This document shows positions 1 to 9,392 of a stretch of 16,532 bases of DNA, one piece after another; positions within the stretch are counted from its first letter, which is position 1, and each line of letters begins with the position of its first letter. The stretch spans positions 110,275-126,806 of the forward strand of contig MU130084.1 in assembly GCA_015039465.1 (NCBI GenBank). Reading direction: 5' to 3'. Below the pieces are notes generated by a model that was not told where the DNA came from, made no database searches, and was given only the letters and a program-made list of their open reading frames with translations. The stretch comes from Phlegmacium glaucopus (taxonomy: Eukaryota; Basidiomycota; Agaricomycetes; Agaricales; Cortinariaceae). The translations under genes and the position numbers were made by a program.

Positions 1-2
1 GC

Positions 3-1859
3 ATTCTTGAAAATACAACCTCTCCTGCTCAAAGCGCTCTCCACATCAATAACACAGATAAAGGCGACCCTCCTACACTCACTACAGTTTCTGTCCAAAA
101 AGTGCCCTATTGCACACCTCAGGAAAGCCCCACTGGTGTTACTAGCTACATTGAATGTTGCCATCAATTGCTCCGATCAAGCAAGACATCTGATTCTGAT
201 ATATCAGGTGTTGCTAAGCCAACAACTACCTTATGCTCCTCTGACCCAGACTGTATTTCGCTCTCTCATCTCTCAGCTTGCAAATCCCTCCCCCTTTCCA
301 AATCCCCTCCTCTGCGCCATCCTGACCCTTGCTCATTGTCCTCTAATGTCGCTGTAGCTTCTGCACCTAAAAGCGCTGCAATACCATTAACTGCACTTAC
401 AAGCACCCCAACCCCATCAACTGCAATCAAATTACTAATTGCATTGCCCTATAGCTCAATTCAGGCTACAACCTTGGAAAATCATCGCTCCCTCAATCTC
501 TCATCTATATCTCCTCTTACATATACCTCTGCTCCCTTCCTCATGTATGCGACGTCCCAGGATCATAAAGCACTCGATAATGCCACTATATTTAACCAGC
601 ATCGCTCTTGCAGTAATATCATGCTCCTAGTCCTCTGGTCAGCGCTTCGACTAATAATGGGGAACCTGATGATTATATGCAGCAGTCTACCTCATATTTC
701 GCTTCAGCATCATGCTACATCGCCAGCATTATCCATTTCATCAGTAATTGGCAAAATGAGTATTATATGCAAATCCTGCCACTCCCTTGACTCTCAAAAT
801 ATTTTCTATCCAATCTTCGCCATCAAATTGCCTATTAGCTCCCTTTCCTACCGACTTCAAGCCGACGTGGCAATTTCTTGGTTATTCCTGCTCCTTTTTG
901 CTTTTCATTGCATTTTCACCGACAGTCTTTATTTCGGCGCCCTTTACTCCCAAGCCTCTCCAATCTTCGCCTTTAGGTCACCTATTAGCTCCCTTTTCCA
1001 CCGACTTCAAGCCGATGTGGCAATTTCTTGGTTATTCCTGCTCCTTTTCGCCTTTCATCGCATTCTTACCTACTGTCATCATCACTGCTCTTTCAACTCC
1101 CAAGAATATGCAATATTTGCCTCTATGTCGCCTATTTGCTCCTACTTCCATCGGTGTCGAGCCAACTTAGCGATCTCCTGGCCATTTCTACTTCTTTTCA
1201 CTTTCTATCACCTTTTCACCTATAGTCCTCATCACTGCTCCTTTGACACCCAAGCCCCTCTAATCTTTGCCTTTAGGTCACCTATTTTTGCGCTTTTACA
1301 CCCACTTCAAGCCGGCTTAATGATTTCTTGGATATTCCTGCTCCTTTTCGCTTTTTGTTGGATTTTCACCTATAGTCTTTCCCACCGATCCCTTGACTCT
1401 CAAAATCTTTTCTATCCAATATTTGCCATCAAATCGCCTATTAGCTCCCTTTCCCACCGACGTCAAGCCGACATGGCAATTTCTTGGTTATTCCTGCTCC
1501 ATTTCGCTTTTAATCGCATTTTCACCTATAGTCTTCCCCACCGCTCCCCTGACTCTCAGGCAAAATATTCCTATCAAATCTTCGCCATCAAATCGCCTAT
1601 TAGCTCCCTTTCCCACCAACTTCAAGCCAACATAGCAATCCCCCGGTTATTCCTGCCCATTTTCGCTTTTCATTGCATTTACACATATGACCTTCATCAC
1701 CAATCATTCAAGCTGACACAAGGTTGCCTCATATCAAGAACTCCTCCAGAAGCAACTCAGCTCCCTCTATCACATCCTAGCTCTTTCCTCAATCAGAGAC
1801 AAGACGCCGATAAAGCCAACCCACTGGATGATGACTCAGGACAGTCAATATTACAGTAG
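3..1859 (+). CDS. Hypothetical open frame with ~50-residue hydrophobic repeats, partial at left edge
   Basis: I do not recognise this protein. The frame has no stop from base 3 to the TAG at 1857-1859, about 618 codons, so it may continue left of the window; the first ATG is not obvious and any start here would be arbitrary. The first ~250 residues are rich in Ser, Thr and Pro. From about base 780 the frame runs through six tandem units of about 50 residues, each with a block like AISWLFLLLFAF that could be a membrane segment, preceded by a PISSL..RLQAD-like stretch. The unit spacings (150, 150, 150, 156, 159) are all multiples of three, which argues for coding. Against coding, the plus strand is strongly pyrimidine-rich across 1-3560, so stop codons are rare by composition, and I see no known domain. 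It may be only an in-frame minisatellite. Confidence 0.3.
   Translation: MLENTTSPAQSALHINNTDKGDPPTLTTVSVQKVPYCTPQESPTGVTSYIECCHQLLRSSKTSDSDISGVAKPTTTLCSSDPDCISLSHLSACKSLPLSKSPPLRHPDPCSLSSNVAVASAPKSAAIPLTALTSTPTPSTAIKLLIALPYSSIQATTLENHRSLNLSSISPLTYTSAPFLMYATSQDHKALDNATIFNQHRSCSNIMLLVLWSALRLIMGNLMIICSSLPHISLQHHATSPALSISSVIGKMSIICKSCHSLDSQNIFYPIFAIKLPISSLSYRLQADVAISWLFLLLFAFHCIFTDSLYFGALYSQASPIFAFRSPISSLFHRLQADVAISWLFLLLFAFHRILTYCHHHCSFNSQEYAIFASMSPICSYFHRCRANLAISWPFLLLFTFYHLFTYSPHHCSFDTQAPLIFAFRSPIFALLHPLQAGLMISWIFLLLFAFCWIFTYSLSHRSLDSQNLFYPIFAIKSPISSLSHRRQADMAISWLFLLHFAFNRIFTYSLPHRSPDSQAKYSYQIFAIKSPISSLSHQLQANIAIPRLFLPIFAFHCIYTYDLHHQSFKLTQGCLISRTPPEATQLPLSHPSSFLNQRQDADKANPLDDDSGQSILQ
780..1715 (+). 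repeat. Tandem repeat, ~150 bp unit, six copies
   Basis: The anchor CCTATT(A/T) recurs at about 831, 981, 1131, 1281, 1437 and 1596. Each unit holds a block like CAATTTCTTGGTTATTCCTG and a block like CTTCAAGCCGA. Copies 1, 2, 5 and 6 are the most alike; copies 3 and 4 are more diverged. Length changes between copies are 6 and 9 bases. Confidence 0.85.
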
Positions 1860-2530
1860 GGAGGAGAAGAGCCGACAGCAGCCAAATATTTTTGCTTTTC
1901 CACACTGCGTTATGCTCCTCCTTTCCAATTCCTATTTATCTGTTCGCTCAGTCCATTTTCGGTCACACACTTTGATTCAAGTCAAATAACTTCTCAAACA
2001 TGGCGAAATTTCAACTACAAAGCAAGCTAAGCGTTAGCCTCCATTTGTCGCCATATTCCTATATTTCCACCAAAGATCACCCACAACTTTCGCTTATTTT
2101 CGCTCCAAGTCGCCCTCATGCGCACCCACAAGTGCTCTGGTCACTTCGGCCACCAATATAGCATATCATTTCACCTTTACAAATTTTATTGAGCTCCTTC
2201 CTTCATTTCCTTGCCAAGTACTTGTGCTTACATTCAAATCAAGACACAGTCTATCACCTTTCCCATCTTATATTCTTCATTCCTACCACTCCTTTTGATA
2301 ATTCTAGTCGCTTCTCAGTCCAAATCCTTCACATCACTTCTATAGTAACATATACAACTTCACCTTTTCTTTTCATTCCAAACTGTTACATTATCAAGAA
2401 ACCAAGACCGACATAGCGCTCATCACTGGACTTGCCAAATGACTGAGGACAGTCAGTCGTTATCGACCAGATGATGAACATGGCTATGCTCTACCAACTG
2501 GAATTGCCCTTTTGTCGCCATGTGCTCATC
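1860..2530. other. Pyrimidine-rich sequence without a recognisable gene
   Basis: No coding region could be supported. Just after the TAG at 1857-1859 is a short purine run (GGGAGGAGAAGAG), which resembles a polypurine tract. A 17-base motif, ATGACTCAGGACAGTCA at 1831-1847, recurs with one change at 2439-2455. Either could belong to an LTR-element border, but I cannot define termini. Confidence 0.4.
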
Positions 2531-2750
2531 GCTACTCCCCTCTACTCGCGACGTTGCCCCTCTCATTGCTACGTTGCCCCTCTCATTGCTACGTTGCCCC
2601 TCTCATTGCTACGTTGCCCCTCTCATTGCTACGTTGCCCCTCTCATCGCTACGTCGCCCCTCTAGTCGCTATGTCGCCCCTCTAGTCGCCATGTCGCCCC
2701 TCTAGTCGCCATATCGCCCCTCTCATTGCCACATTGCCCTTGTCACTATG
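2531..2750 (+). repeat. Minisatellite, 20 bp unit, ~10-11 copies
   Basis: The unit ACGTTGCCCCTCTCATTGCT is repeated head-to-tail. The first copies are almost identical, and those from 2651 on drift to ACGTCGCCCCTCTAGTCGCT. There are no unique spacers between units, so this is not a CRISPR array. Short frames across it are by-products of the repeat. Confidence 0.95.
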
Positions 2751-3180
2751 TCACACCTTTCAGTCCTACGTCACCCCTCTTGTTGCTACATTGCCCTTTC
2801 CACCCTGTTCACCAGCTTCATCATTACCCATTTTCCTAAAAGTCGCCCATGCTGCGCATCACTTCGCTTCTTTTGATTTCCTATCATTCCTACTTTTATG
2901 CATCCCCTCACCGTGCCAAAATCATGTTCGCATCATTTTACTGTTACCTAGCTACCAGTTATTCTCCATGCGACTTTTATCTTATGGTGCGACTTTTTGT
3001 ATTTTCTCACTTAACTCCTTATGCTTTTTGATGCTATTTACTCCACACACCTTGTGCTTCATTTCCCCCATTTATTCTAATCACCTCTACTATAAAAAAC
3101 CCATGTAACTTAGTTACAGAACAATAAGAAAGTATTCGCCTCTCTCCCCAGAGTATAGAATTAAGTCTTGTCATCGTCTC
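2751..3180 (+). other. Gene-free stretch with a TATA-like box
   Basis: No gene was recognised. It is pyrimidine-rich, with CTACTATAAAAAACCCATG around 3089-3107 that looks like a core promoter. About 500 bases downstream, near 3605-3620, is a weak match (TGTATCAGCGG) to the TGGTATCAGAGC type of LTR-retrotransposon primer-binding site. Together these would fit an LTR with its R region downstream of the TATA box, but neither LTR end is defined and no second copy exists in the window. Confidence 0.3.
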
Positions 3181-3250
3181 TCTCATCGTTCGCCTTCGTT
3201 TCATTGCATTTTACTGCGAGTCGCCCATACAGTGACTATACTTCGTCACG

Positions 3251-3459
3251 GCATCGCCCCTTTGTCACTGCGTCGCCCCTTTGTCACTGCGTCTCCCCTT
3301 CGTTACTGCGTCTCCCCTTCGTCACTGCGTCTCCCCTTCGTCACTGCGTCTCCCCTTCGTCACTGCGTCTCCCCTTCGTTACTGCGTCTCCCCTTCGTCA
3401 CTGCGTCTCCCCTTCGTCACTGCGTCGCCACTTCATTACTTCGTCGCCCTTTTGTCATT
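3251..3459 (+). repeat. Minisatellite, 19 bp unit, ~11 copies
   Basis: The unit GCGTCTCCCCTTCGTCACT repeats at 19-base spacing from 3251, with the outer units slightly diverged. All three plus-strand frames stay open across it because of the C/T-rich composition and a period that is not a multiple of three. The unit resembles the 20 bp unit at 2531-2750 (shared core CGTCGCCCCT). Confidence 0.95.
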
Positions 3460-3559
3460 ACATCGCTCCTCGTTTCGCTCGTCTCATATCTCGTCGCCCT
3501 ACTTTAGTTGGAACCTTTCTGCATATACTTGACTCAGTGCTTAGGCCACCGAAGCCCCG

Positions 3560-4508
3560 AGCCGCATCACACCTCAGTTAGTACAGCACATAGCGTACTG
3601 ACAGTGTATCAGCGGAAGAGGAGGTGTCGTAAGCCAAAAGGAACATGGAATGTCATGGGAAGCAGTTTGGAGTCCGCAAGGTAGTCCAAGAAATCCAAGG
3701 AAATTGAGTCCTGGGGACAGGACAGAGTAAGGAGTTGCATGATGTTTGGCTTTGGAATGAGAACAGGCGGTGCAAGTCCGGAACGACAGGACAGGAAGAT
3801 GTGGTGGAGGCTGCTGCAGAACGACTAGCAACATTGACCGGAATGAATGGAAAGGAAAAGCATTGGTCTCCTTTGGAACGGAATGCCCTCATGAAAGCTG
3901 CAGCAGACACTAAGGAAATTCTAGGAGTAATCAATGGTTTCAGAATAAACGGAATAACGGAAAGTTGTCCCGGAAACATCAGAAGGAGTTACATCCTTTG
4001 ACTTCACGGAAACCGTATCGGACATAACAATGTCAAATACCGGACAAGGGGCCTAGGTAGAAACAGAAAAAGGAACTGGAAGGATAAAAATACGGCCTCA
4101 GAAAGTTACACTGCTATCAACCCAATCAATCAACAGATTATGTAGGGTGAGCTAGTCAAGCCCAAGTACAGGAGGAAAATCTGAATCCAGCTTGGTTTAA
4201 TAAAACCCGGATTTAGTGGACAGAACCACAAGCAAACTGAACAGAAACAATGGTAGCATGGGTAAACATGCTTGGAGATGAGCCATAATAAAATGGAAAC
4301 TTATCGGAGGAATCCAAAAACAATCAGAAGAAATGGAGAAAATCAAAAATGTCAAATAGAAGCGGAAAAGCTGAGATTTGGAAAATGAAGAGAAAAAAGG
4401 AGAAACAAAAACTGTGTGGGTATCTGGAGAGACTATTGCATAGGACTGCAACAAATTCAGCACAGGGGCTCTTGCAATTCACCATCTGTGCTGCGACCAG
4501 CAAATTGC
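3560..4508. other. No recognisable gene; purine-rich plus strand
   Basis: I translated this region in both directions and found no protease, reverse transcriptase, integrase or other domain. The plus strand is rich in GGA and CGGA. It lies where the pol of the minus-strand Gypsy element would be expected, downstream of its gag, but nothing of pol is visible. It could be decayed internal sequence of one or two LTR elements. Frames of 86-108 codons here have low-complexity translations. Confidence 0.4.
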
Positions 4509-5664
4509 TTAGTCTTTTTCCTTCTCTGAACCAGAGTCCTTCAGGGTAGCCGGAACGGAGTCAGGAACGGAAACGGAAATGGTAGAGGCTCAGCCTCTAG
4601 CGGAGCTTGCCTTGGCTAAGTTACAGTCAGAAATAGGATGACCAGACTGGCCACAAAAAAGACAGAGATTATTATCCATCCGGCGTTGCCTTTCTTGCTG
4701 GGTAAGTCTACCCCGCAAGTCCAGTATACCTTCCAGAATTGGGAATTGGAGGAGTGGAAACTTTACCGGAATCTGCAGGCTTATCAGAATTTTGATCTGA
4801 AGGCCGAGACTGTTTTCCGGAACTGGAGGAAGGACTGGAAGATGGACTGGAGGAGGAAGAAGGAGTAGGAGGCTTTGGAGGATTTTGTTGCTGGCCGGGG
4901 ATGGCTTCTCGAGAACGTTCTTGCATACATTCCCAATGTCGAGCATCAGCACTTTGAGCTTTTTGTCGCATTGCGGCCATGGTCCGGGGCTTGCCATCGC
5001 CTTTGGTAATTTCATCCTTGAGTCAGGAAGGTAAACCGTCATAAAACCTATACCTCAGAGCAGACTTGCCCCAAGAGCAGTGGACTGCCAAAGAGTTGAA
5101 CCGGACTAAGTATTTGGAGATACATTGGCTATCCTTCATTCGGAGTGACATGAGTTTGTATTCTACATTGGCAGATTTGTCAAAAGGACCAAAGTTGGAC
5201 TGGAGTTCACTGACAAAGAGATCCCAATCTTCAAGCCAAGACAGAGAATTGTTGGTGAGTCCGGAAATTCCAGGTTCGAAGCATTCCTGAGCAATGTCCC
5301 GGAGATAGGACAAAGCAAATGTTACTTGCTTGGAGTCATCTCGGAATGTGTCGGAAGAGCTCTGGAAATAGAGCCTGCACTGGAAAAGAAAAGCTTTCAG
5401 TTTCTTAGGGTCCTTACCCGTGAAGGGTTTGGGCTCTCTAAGTCTGCCAGCCAAATTGGACTTGGCTGAAGATTTCCCGAGGGAATTCAAAGCGGAAACA
5501 AGTTGATTGAAAGGAATAGATGGAGACTCAACTTCATCTGTAGTACTCTGAGGTTCATCAATATGACTAGCCTCTTCGACTACATCGGGAATGGGAGTGT
5601 TTTCATGGGACATATTTTCTTGTATCGGTAATTGTGTTTTGGAAGTTTTAGAACAAGTTTGCAT
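4509..5664 (-). pseudogene. gag: Ty3/Gypsy retrotransposon Gag with CCHC zinc knuckle, broken
   Basis: Gag forms the virus-like particle of LTR retrotransposons and binds the element RNA. The minus-strand frame starts at ATG 5662-5664 after a polar N-terminus. Its middle part (LREPKPFTGKDPKKLKAFLF onward) is the Retrotrans_gag type found before pol in fungal Gypsy elements. A Pro/Ser-rich linker follows, then a zinc knuckle CLFCGQSGHPISDC (CX2CX4HX4C). Three breaks are visible: a TGA at 5023-5025 after the motif RFYDGLPS, a one-base frameshift near 4711-4725 between the linker and the RLTQQERQRRMDNN segment, and a TGA at 4590-4592 after the knuckle; the frame finally ends at the TAA at 4509-4511. 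Both TGAs sit where Arg (CGA) would fit. No pol follows, so this is a truncated dead copy. Assignment as Gypsy Gag is firm; the clade within Gypsy is not. Confidence 0.88.
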
Positions 5665-5769
5665 AGAAGGATTGGGTGAAAAGTTTGAATATACTGTTAA
5701 GTTTGAGTACTCTGTTCTGGAGTTTTGGACAGAGTAACGGAACGGAGTCAGGGAAAGGATAGGACTTAG

Positions 5770-6170
5770 CCTCAGCTTATGTGCTGTGCTACCCAGAACC
5801 TTCGTGTCCTAGATTTAGCAGAGTAAGATGGAGCAGAGCGGAACTGGAAGTTGCAAAGAACTTAGAGGAAGATCAAGAGAGGGAAACTAAGTCGATATTC
5901 AAACTGAGGAAAACATACAAGTTTCAAGTACTTAAATATAAAAGGAATAGCATCTGAAATATAAAATATAAATATAAATGCTGCGTTCTGCTCCCGGAAA
6001 GGTCCTGCATTCTTGGGGTGAATAATCCATAGCTGGTGTGCTGACTGATAGTGGGAAAGTGATGACAAAGAAATAGTTGTTATGGCAAAGGTCAGTGTTC
6101 TCGTCTTAGCGAAGTATGAGCGTAGACTAGAATTCAGTCTTTGAGTGAATGTGAGATGTCACAGTGTCAC
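5770..6170 (-). other. Probable 5' LTR/leader of the minus-strand Gypsy element
   Basis: This non-coding stretch lies directly upstream of the gag start. Read on the minus strand it begins with TGTGACACTGTGACATC-like sequence, contains AT-rich TATATTTA blocks, and ends near GGTAGCACAGCACA, so TGTG...CACA termini are possible. No second LTR copy is present in the window, so exact ends cannot be fixed and the primer-binding site is not clear. Confidence 0.35.
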
Positions 6171-6363
6171 ACACTTCTTCTTTCCAGCACATCCATCATT
6201 CACTCTCAGTTTCTAGCTCTCTGTCTTGCTCTCGCTTGTTTTTCGCTTTTAAAATCAACACATGACTCTCTCGTTAAATAACCTCGCTCGTTAAACAACA
6301 TTATATCATATCATCCTCCTAATCTTTCATCAATAATTTATTAAACCGATACTCCAAAGCACC
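6171..6363 (+). promoter_or_regulatory. 5' leader of the tyrosine-recombinase retrotransposon
   Basis: This is the non-coding sequence between the Gypsy LTR-like region and the Gag start. It is CT-rich at the left (TTTCTAGCTCTCTGTCTTGC) and AT-rich at the right. The start context ACCATGG at 6361-6367 is favourable for eukaryotic initiation. A left terminal direct repeat of the element would be expected here, but its partner could not be found because the right end of the element is missing. Confidence 0.3.
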
Positions 6364-7275
6364 ATGGATGAACAAATAATTCTTAACCCTCATCTAGAGG
6401 TCATGCCAGATCATGCAGGACCACACTACGATGTCTTACGAAATGCCCTGGTTCAGAATGGAATGACCATCAAGCAAGCAATTCAGACCATCAACAACTC
6501 CTGGACTCTGAACCACAACGAACGAGTCCAGAGGTGGGACCAGCAGGTAATCAATGATGCTAACGCAGAGGAAGCGCTGGGATTGCAGCAGCAAGAAGCC
6601 CAACACCCAGCACCTTTGGAACCCCCAGAGTGAGAAGAGGAAAGGATCGAGCCAGAAAAGAAGAAGCCAAAGATGAAGGACTTCGACGATGCGGCGGCGG
6701 TAGGCAATTACATTGCCCCAAGACCAGCCCAGTATGCCCTCCGATGGATCGAAGATTTCAAATATGTGGAACTCTGGTACCTCACCCCTGAAGGATGCAC
6801 CAATGCAACACAGCACCAGCAGACTCAGAATGACGACACATTCGGTCTAACTAAGGTTGACGACATGGTAACATTAAAGTCTCTATCATCACTTAAGGCC
6901 TCCAAGAATGTTATACCCGATAATGAGCTAAGTTTTTGCCAGATGTCCATGGCCAAAAACAATTTAATTCAATTAATGACCAAGCACCAGTGGTCGGAAA
7001 AGGCTATCAATGCCTTCGCTCAATTTTTCACTCAGCTCGAGTTGCATCCCTATCGCCAACGTGAATTCGGTGAATGGGCGCTCATTATTTATCAAGCGCG
7101 AGTACGACACAAATGGCATGACCAATTAAGATTAGGATCTGCCTTCAACATCAGAATCATCAACGAAGATTTGCTTCAGAGTATTTATAAGGAGATTTTA
7201 GACAAAGCCCAACTCCTGTCTCTTAACGAGGTTAGTTTCGCGTTGTCTTTCTTCTTTTTCATGAGCAACAGCTAA
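6364..7275 (+). pseudogene. Gag-like first protein of a tyrosine-recombinase retrotransposon
   Basis: This matches the first protein of a retrotransposon family very common in agaricomycete genomes and usually annotated there as hypothetical. Residues 1-89 run from ATG 6364 to a TGA at 6631-6633, and the same frame continues through KKKPKMKDFDDAAAVG and PRPAQYALRWIEDFKYVELW to the motifs DDTFGLTKVDD, YRQREFGEWALIIYQARVRH and INEDLL, all typical of the family as I recall it. The internal TGA replaces an expected Arg or similar codon, so the copy is inactive unless read through. After codon GAG at 7228-7230 the sequence GTTAGT looks like a 5' splice site, and the remaining codons to the stop at 7273-7275 are probably intron. 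It is followed by the zinc-knuckle part and then RT. The role, RNA packaging, is inferred from position and the knuckles downstream. Confidence 0.8.
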
Positions 7276-7520
7276 CCTTTCTCTTACCCCCTTTTCCCTC
7301 GCGTATCATCTCGCTTATTATCCATATGCACCATCCGTCATGTACCATATATCACACAACATGCACCATGCACCATGCACCATGCACCGCACTCCTTGCA
7401 ACATGCACCATGCACCGCACTCTCTGCAACATGCACCATGCACCCCGCATCATACCTTTCATTCCTTCCCCTCATATTCCATGTCACGCTTGATTTTGGT
7501 ATCATACCATAAAATCAAAG
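7231..7520 (+). other. Candidate intron between Gag body and zinc-knuckle part
   Basis: GTTAGT at 7231 follows a complete codon, and an acceptor at AAAG ending at 7520 would rejoin the two parts in frame (phase 0) as GAG|TTG. A second in-phase acceptor is CAG at 7551-7553. The interval of about 290 bases is long for a basidiomycete intron, but it contains a minisatellite that could have lengthened it. The splice prediction is inference only. Confidence 0.4.
7345..7455 (+). repeat. Short tandem repeat of ACCATGC and GCACCGCACTC units
   Basis: Heptamer repeats ACCATGC/GCACCAT are interleaved with GCACCGCACTC(C/T)(T/C)TGCAAC blocks, giving a higher-order period of about 35 bases over roughly three copies. 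It sits inside the candidate intron. Confidence 0.85.
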
Positions 7521-8084
7521 TTGCGGGTCACTCATAGCAACATGCTCGTGCAGGAGGGTCGTCAAGACCCAGTGCATACTCCCAGACGTCGCAATTTCTG
7601 TGAAAAGGAACCCCCTTTCACTAGGATGGCCAGTGGTAGCGGACGCCCACACAACCCCTCATGCTCGTGTTCACCCACTCGATGCAACCTTAACACACCA
7701 TCTCGGCATCGCCTTTCCCCCCCACCTTACAACCAGTATCCCTCATCTCAACAATCCCCCTCTAAACACCAATCCTTTCAGCCGAGCACAGCCCACCAGG
7801 GCCCAGCTGTCTGCGCTTTGTGCCTGGCCACAGACCCACATGACACCAGGAAGTGTTGAGCTGAAAACCTATGGGACGGAACCAAAGCCAGGTGCCGAAA
7901 GAACGAGGAAGGAAGACTTATTACCCCAGCAGGTACAACATTATGTAACAACTGGAACAGCCGTCACGGATGTACTTCCAGTTCACACAAACCAAGGCAC
8001 AAATGTTCAGGATGTGGAAACAAGGATCATGGAGCTCAGAGGTGCCCTCGAGCTCAGAAAAGGCCGAGCGCTCACGCCATATAA
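7521..8084 (+). pseudogene. Zinc-knuckle (nucleocapsid-like) domain of the YR retrotransposon
   Basis: This frame encodes a basic Pro/Ser-rich region (RRRNF, MASGSGRPHNP) followed by three Cys/His clusters: CALCLATDPHDTRKC (CX2CX5HX4C) up to 7856, a Cys-His cluster around 7945-8005 with C..W..GC.SSSH...H spacing, and a canonical CCHC knuckle CSGCGNKDHGAQRC near 8005-8050. Such arrays bind nucleic acid in retroelement Gag proteins. A TGA at 7857-7859 directly after the first cluster replaces an expected Arg codon. The frame ends at the TAA at 8082-8084, where it overlaps the RT frame (+1 relative to it) by about 20 bases. No ATG begins the domain; it is most likely joined to the Gag body by splicing of the sequence before it. 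Confidence 0.75.
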
Positions 8085-8974
8085 GGCTGACGCTTGGGAA
8101 ACCATCCTCCGACATTGTAATTTACTTGTTAAATACCCCAATCTTCCACACTCCTTAAGAAAAGGTTTCGATGCAGATATGTACCCTTGTACATGGGGTA
8201 TGTTCGCTACTATATGTTTCACTATTTATAATCTTCCTCCCAGATCTCAAGCTTCCATTTGGGACGTTGCTGAGGCATATCAAACGATACCTATCATCCC
8301 AGACCAGTGGCCTGGCCTGGTTGTCAAGTTGCAAGAACACAATGCATACGCTATTAATACCTGTAATGATTTCGGTCTTGCCTCAGCTGGAGGAATTTAT
8401 GGTCACCTTGGAGATGCAACAATCGATATCTTTCATACTAAGGGTATTGGCCCAATGTCAAAATGGGTCGATGACCATGTCCTTTTTCGTATTCTGGCCA
8501 AATACCGAGCTGCTTACAATGCTCAGCGTCAGCGTTGGCATGCCATCATTATGGAAAATGGTGGGCGAACTCAGTCCAGCAGTCATTACTGGTATCGAGG
8601 TGAAACTTTACCCAGTGACCTCCTCACGGAATTTGATGAAGATGCTGCCTGTCCAATTGTGGACTTCTCGAATCTTCCAAATCAATCACACCCTGACTCG
8701 GCTTTTACTTATTGTGACGCAGATGTTGATGACATCTCGGTTCAACTTGGCATTCCATGGGAACCTTCCAAGACCATCCCATTTTCATCAGTTGTGCCTT
8801 ATTTGGGTTTCAAATGGAATCTTGAGGAACGCACGGTTGCCATCACAGAAAACAAGAAAGTCAAATATAGGACAGCAATCGTAGATTGGCTGTCACACCC
8901 CACTCATACATTGGACGAGACGCAGAAACTTTACGGAAAGCTTCTTCATGCTAGTCAGGTTCTCCCTGCAGGCC

Positions 8975-8979
8975 GTGCT
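8975..8979. repeat. Left target-site duplication GTGCT
   Basis: The five bases GTGCT directly precede the solo LTR and recur directly after it at 9393-9397, as expected of an integrase-made duplication. Confidence 0.88.
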
Positions 8980-9392
8980 TGTTAGGGGACACCCGACTTT
9001 AACCCAAACCTCAACTCTAGAATCATACACCCCACCTTTCCGACGACCTCCGACCTTCCATCCAACTCCGCTTCCGTCACTGGTTGACTCCGGAATCCCA
9101 TAGTTCCGCTCCGACTCCAGTCCTCCGATTCACTCTGTCTTTTATTTCTATTTTTCATATCGCACCACTTCTTATTTAATTAATTAATTATTATCGTATC
9201 ATTCCTTTATTTATTTTATATCTCCGTTATGTCCATATTAGTACTTAAACACCCCCAGCCTAGCAGGGATCCCCATCCTTTCCTCTTTGGATCCCCTGCT
9301 AGGTAAGTCACTTGTAGATATCTTTTCTGAAATATTATTAACTTTGGATCCCCTGCTAGCTTGACTAAGTCAGCGTCGCAGTTGCCCTAACA
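8980..9392. mobile_element. Solo LTR, 413 bp, Copia-like ends
   Basis: The insertion begins TGTTAGGG and ends CCCTAACA, a perfect 8-base terminal inverted repeat with TG...CA ends, and is flanked by the 5 bp duplication GTGCT. Removing it together with one copy of the duplication restores the RT-RH reading frame exactly. It has no coding capacity. A hairpin (arms 9259-9272 and 9289-9303) and a 17-base perfect direct repeat (9286-9302 and 9343-9359, TTTGGATCCCCTGCTAG) lie inside. A solo LTR formed by LTR-LTR recombination is the simplest reading; a short non-autonomous element is the alternative. Copia is suggested by the ends only. Confidence 0.85.

Noticed and set aside
2551..2750. CRISPR array
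   Set aside because: Units are contiguous with no unique spacers, and the context is a fungal genome.
3168..3581. Overlapping plus-strand frames through the 19 bp repeat
   Set aside because: All three frames are open because the unit lacks stops and its length is not a multiple of three; no protein is implied.
3653..3979. Minus-strand 108-codon frame as Gypsy pol remnant
   Set aside because: The translation is low in recognisable motifs; no protease, RT or integrase signature could be seen.
6436..6816. Minus-strand 126-codon frame
   Set aside because: It is the antisense shadow of the Gag-like protein.
8171..8884. Alternative 237-codon plus-strand frame inside RT
   Set aside because: It is a shadow of the RT frame, which carries the catalytic motifs.
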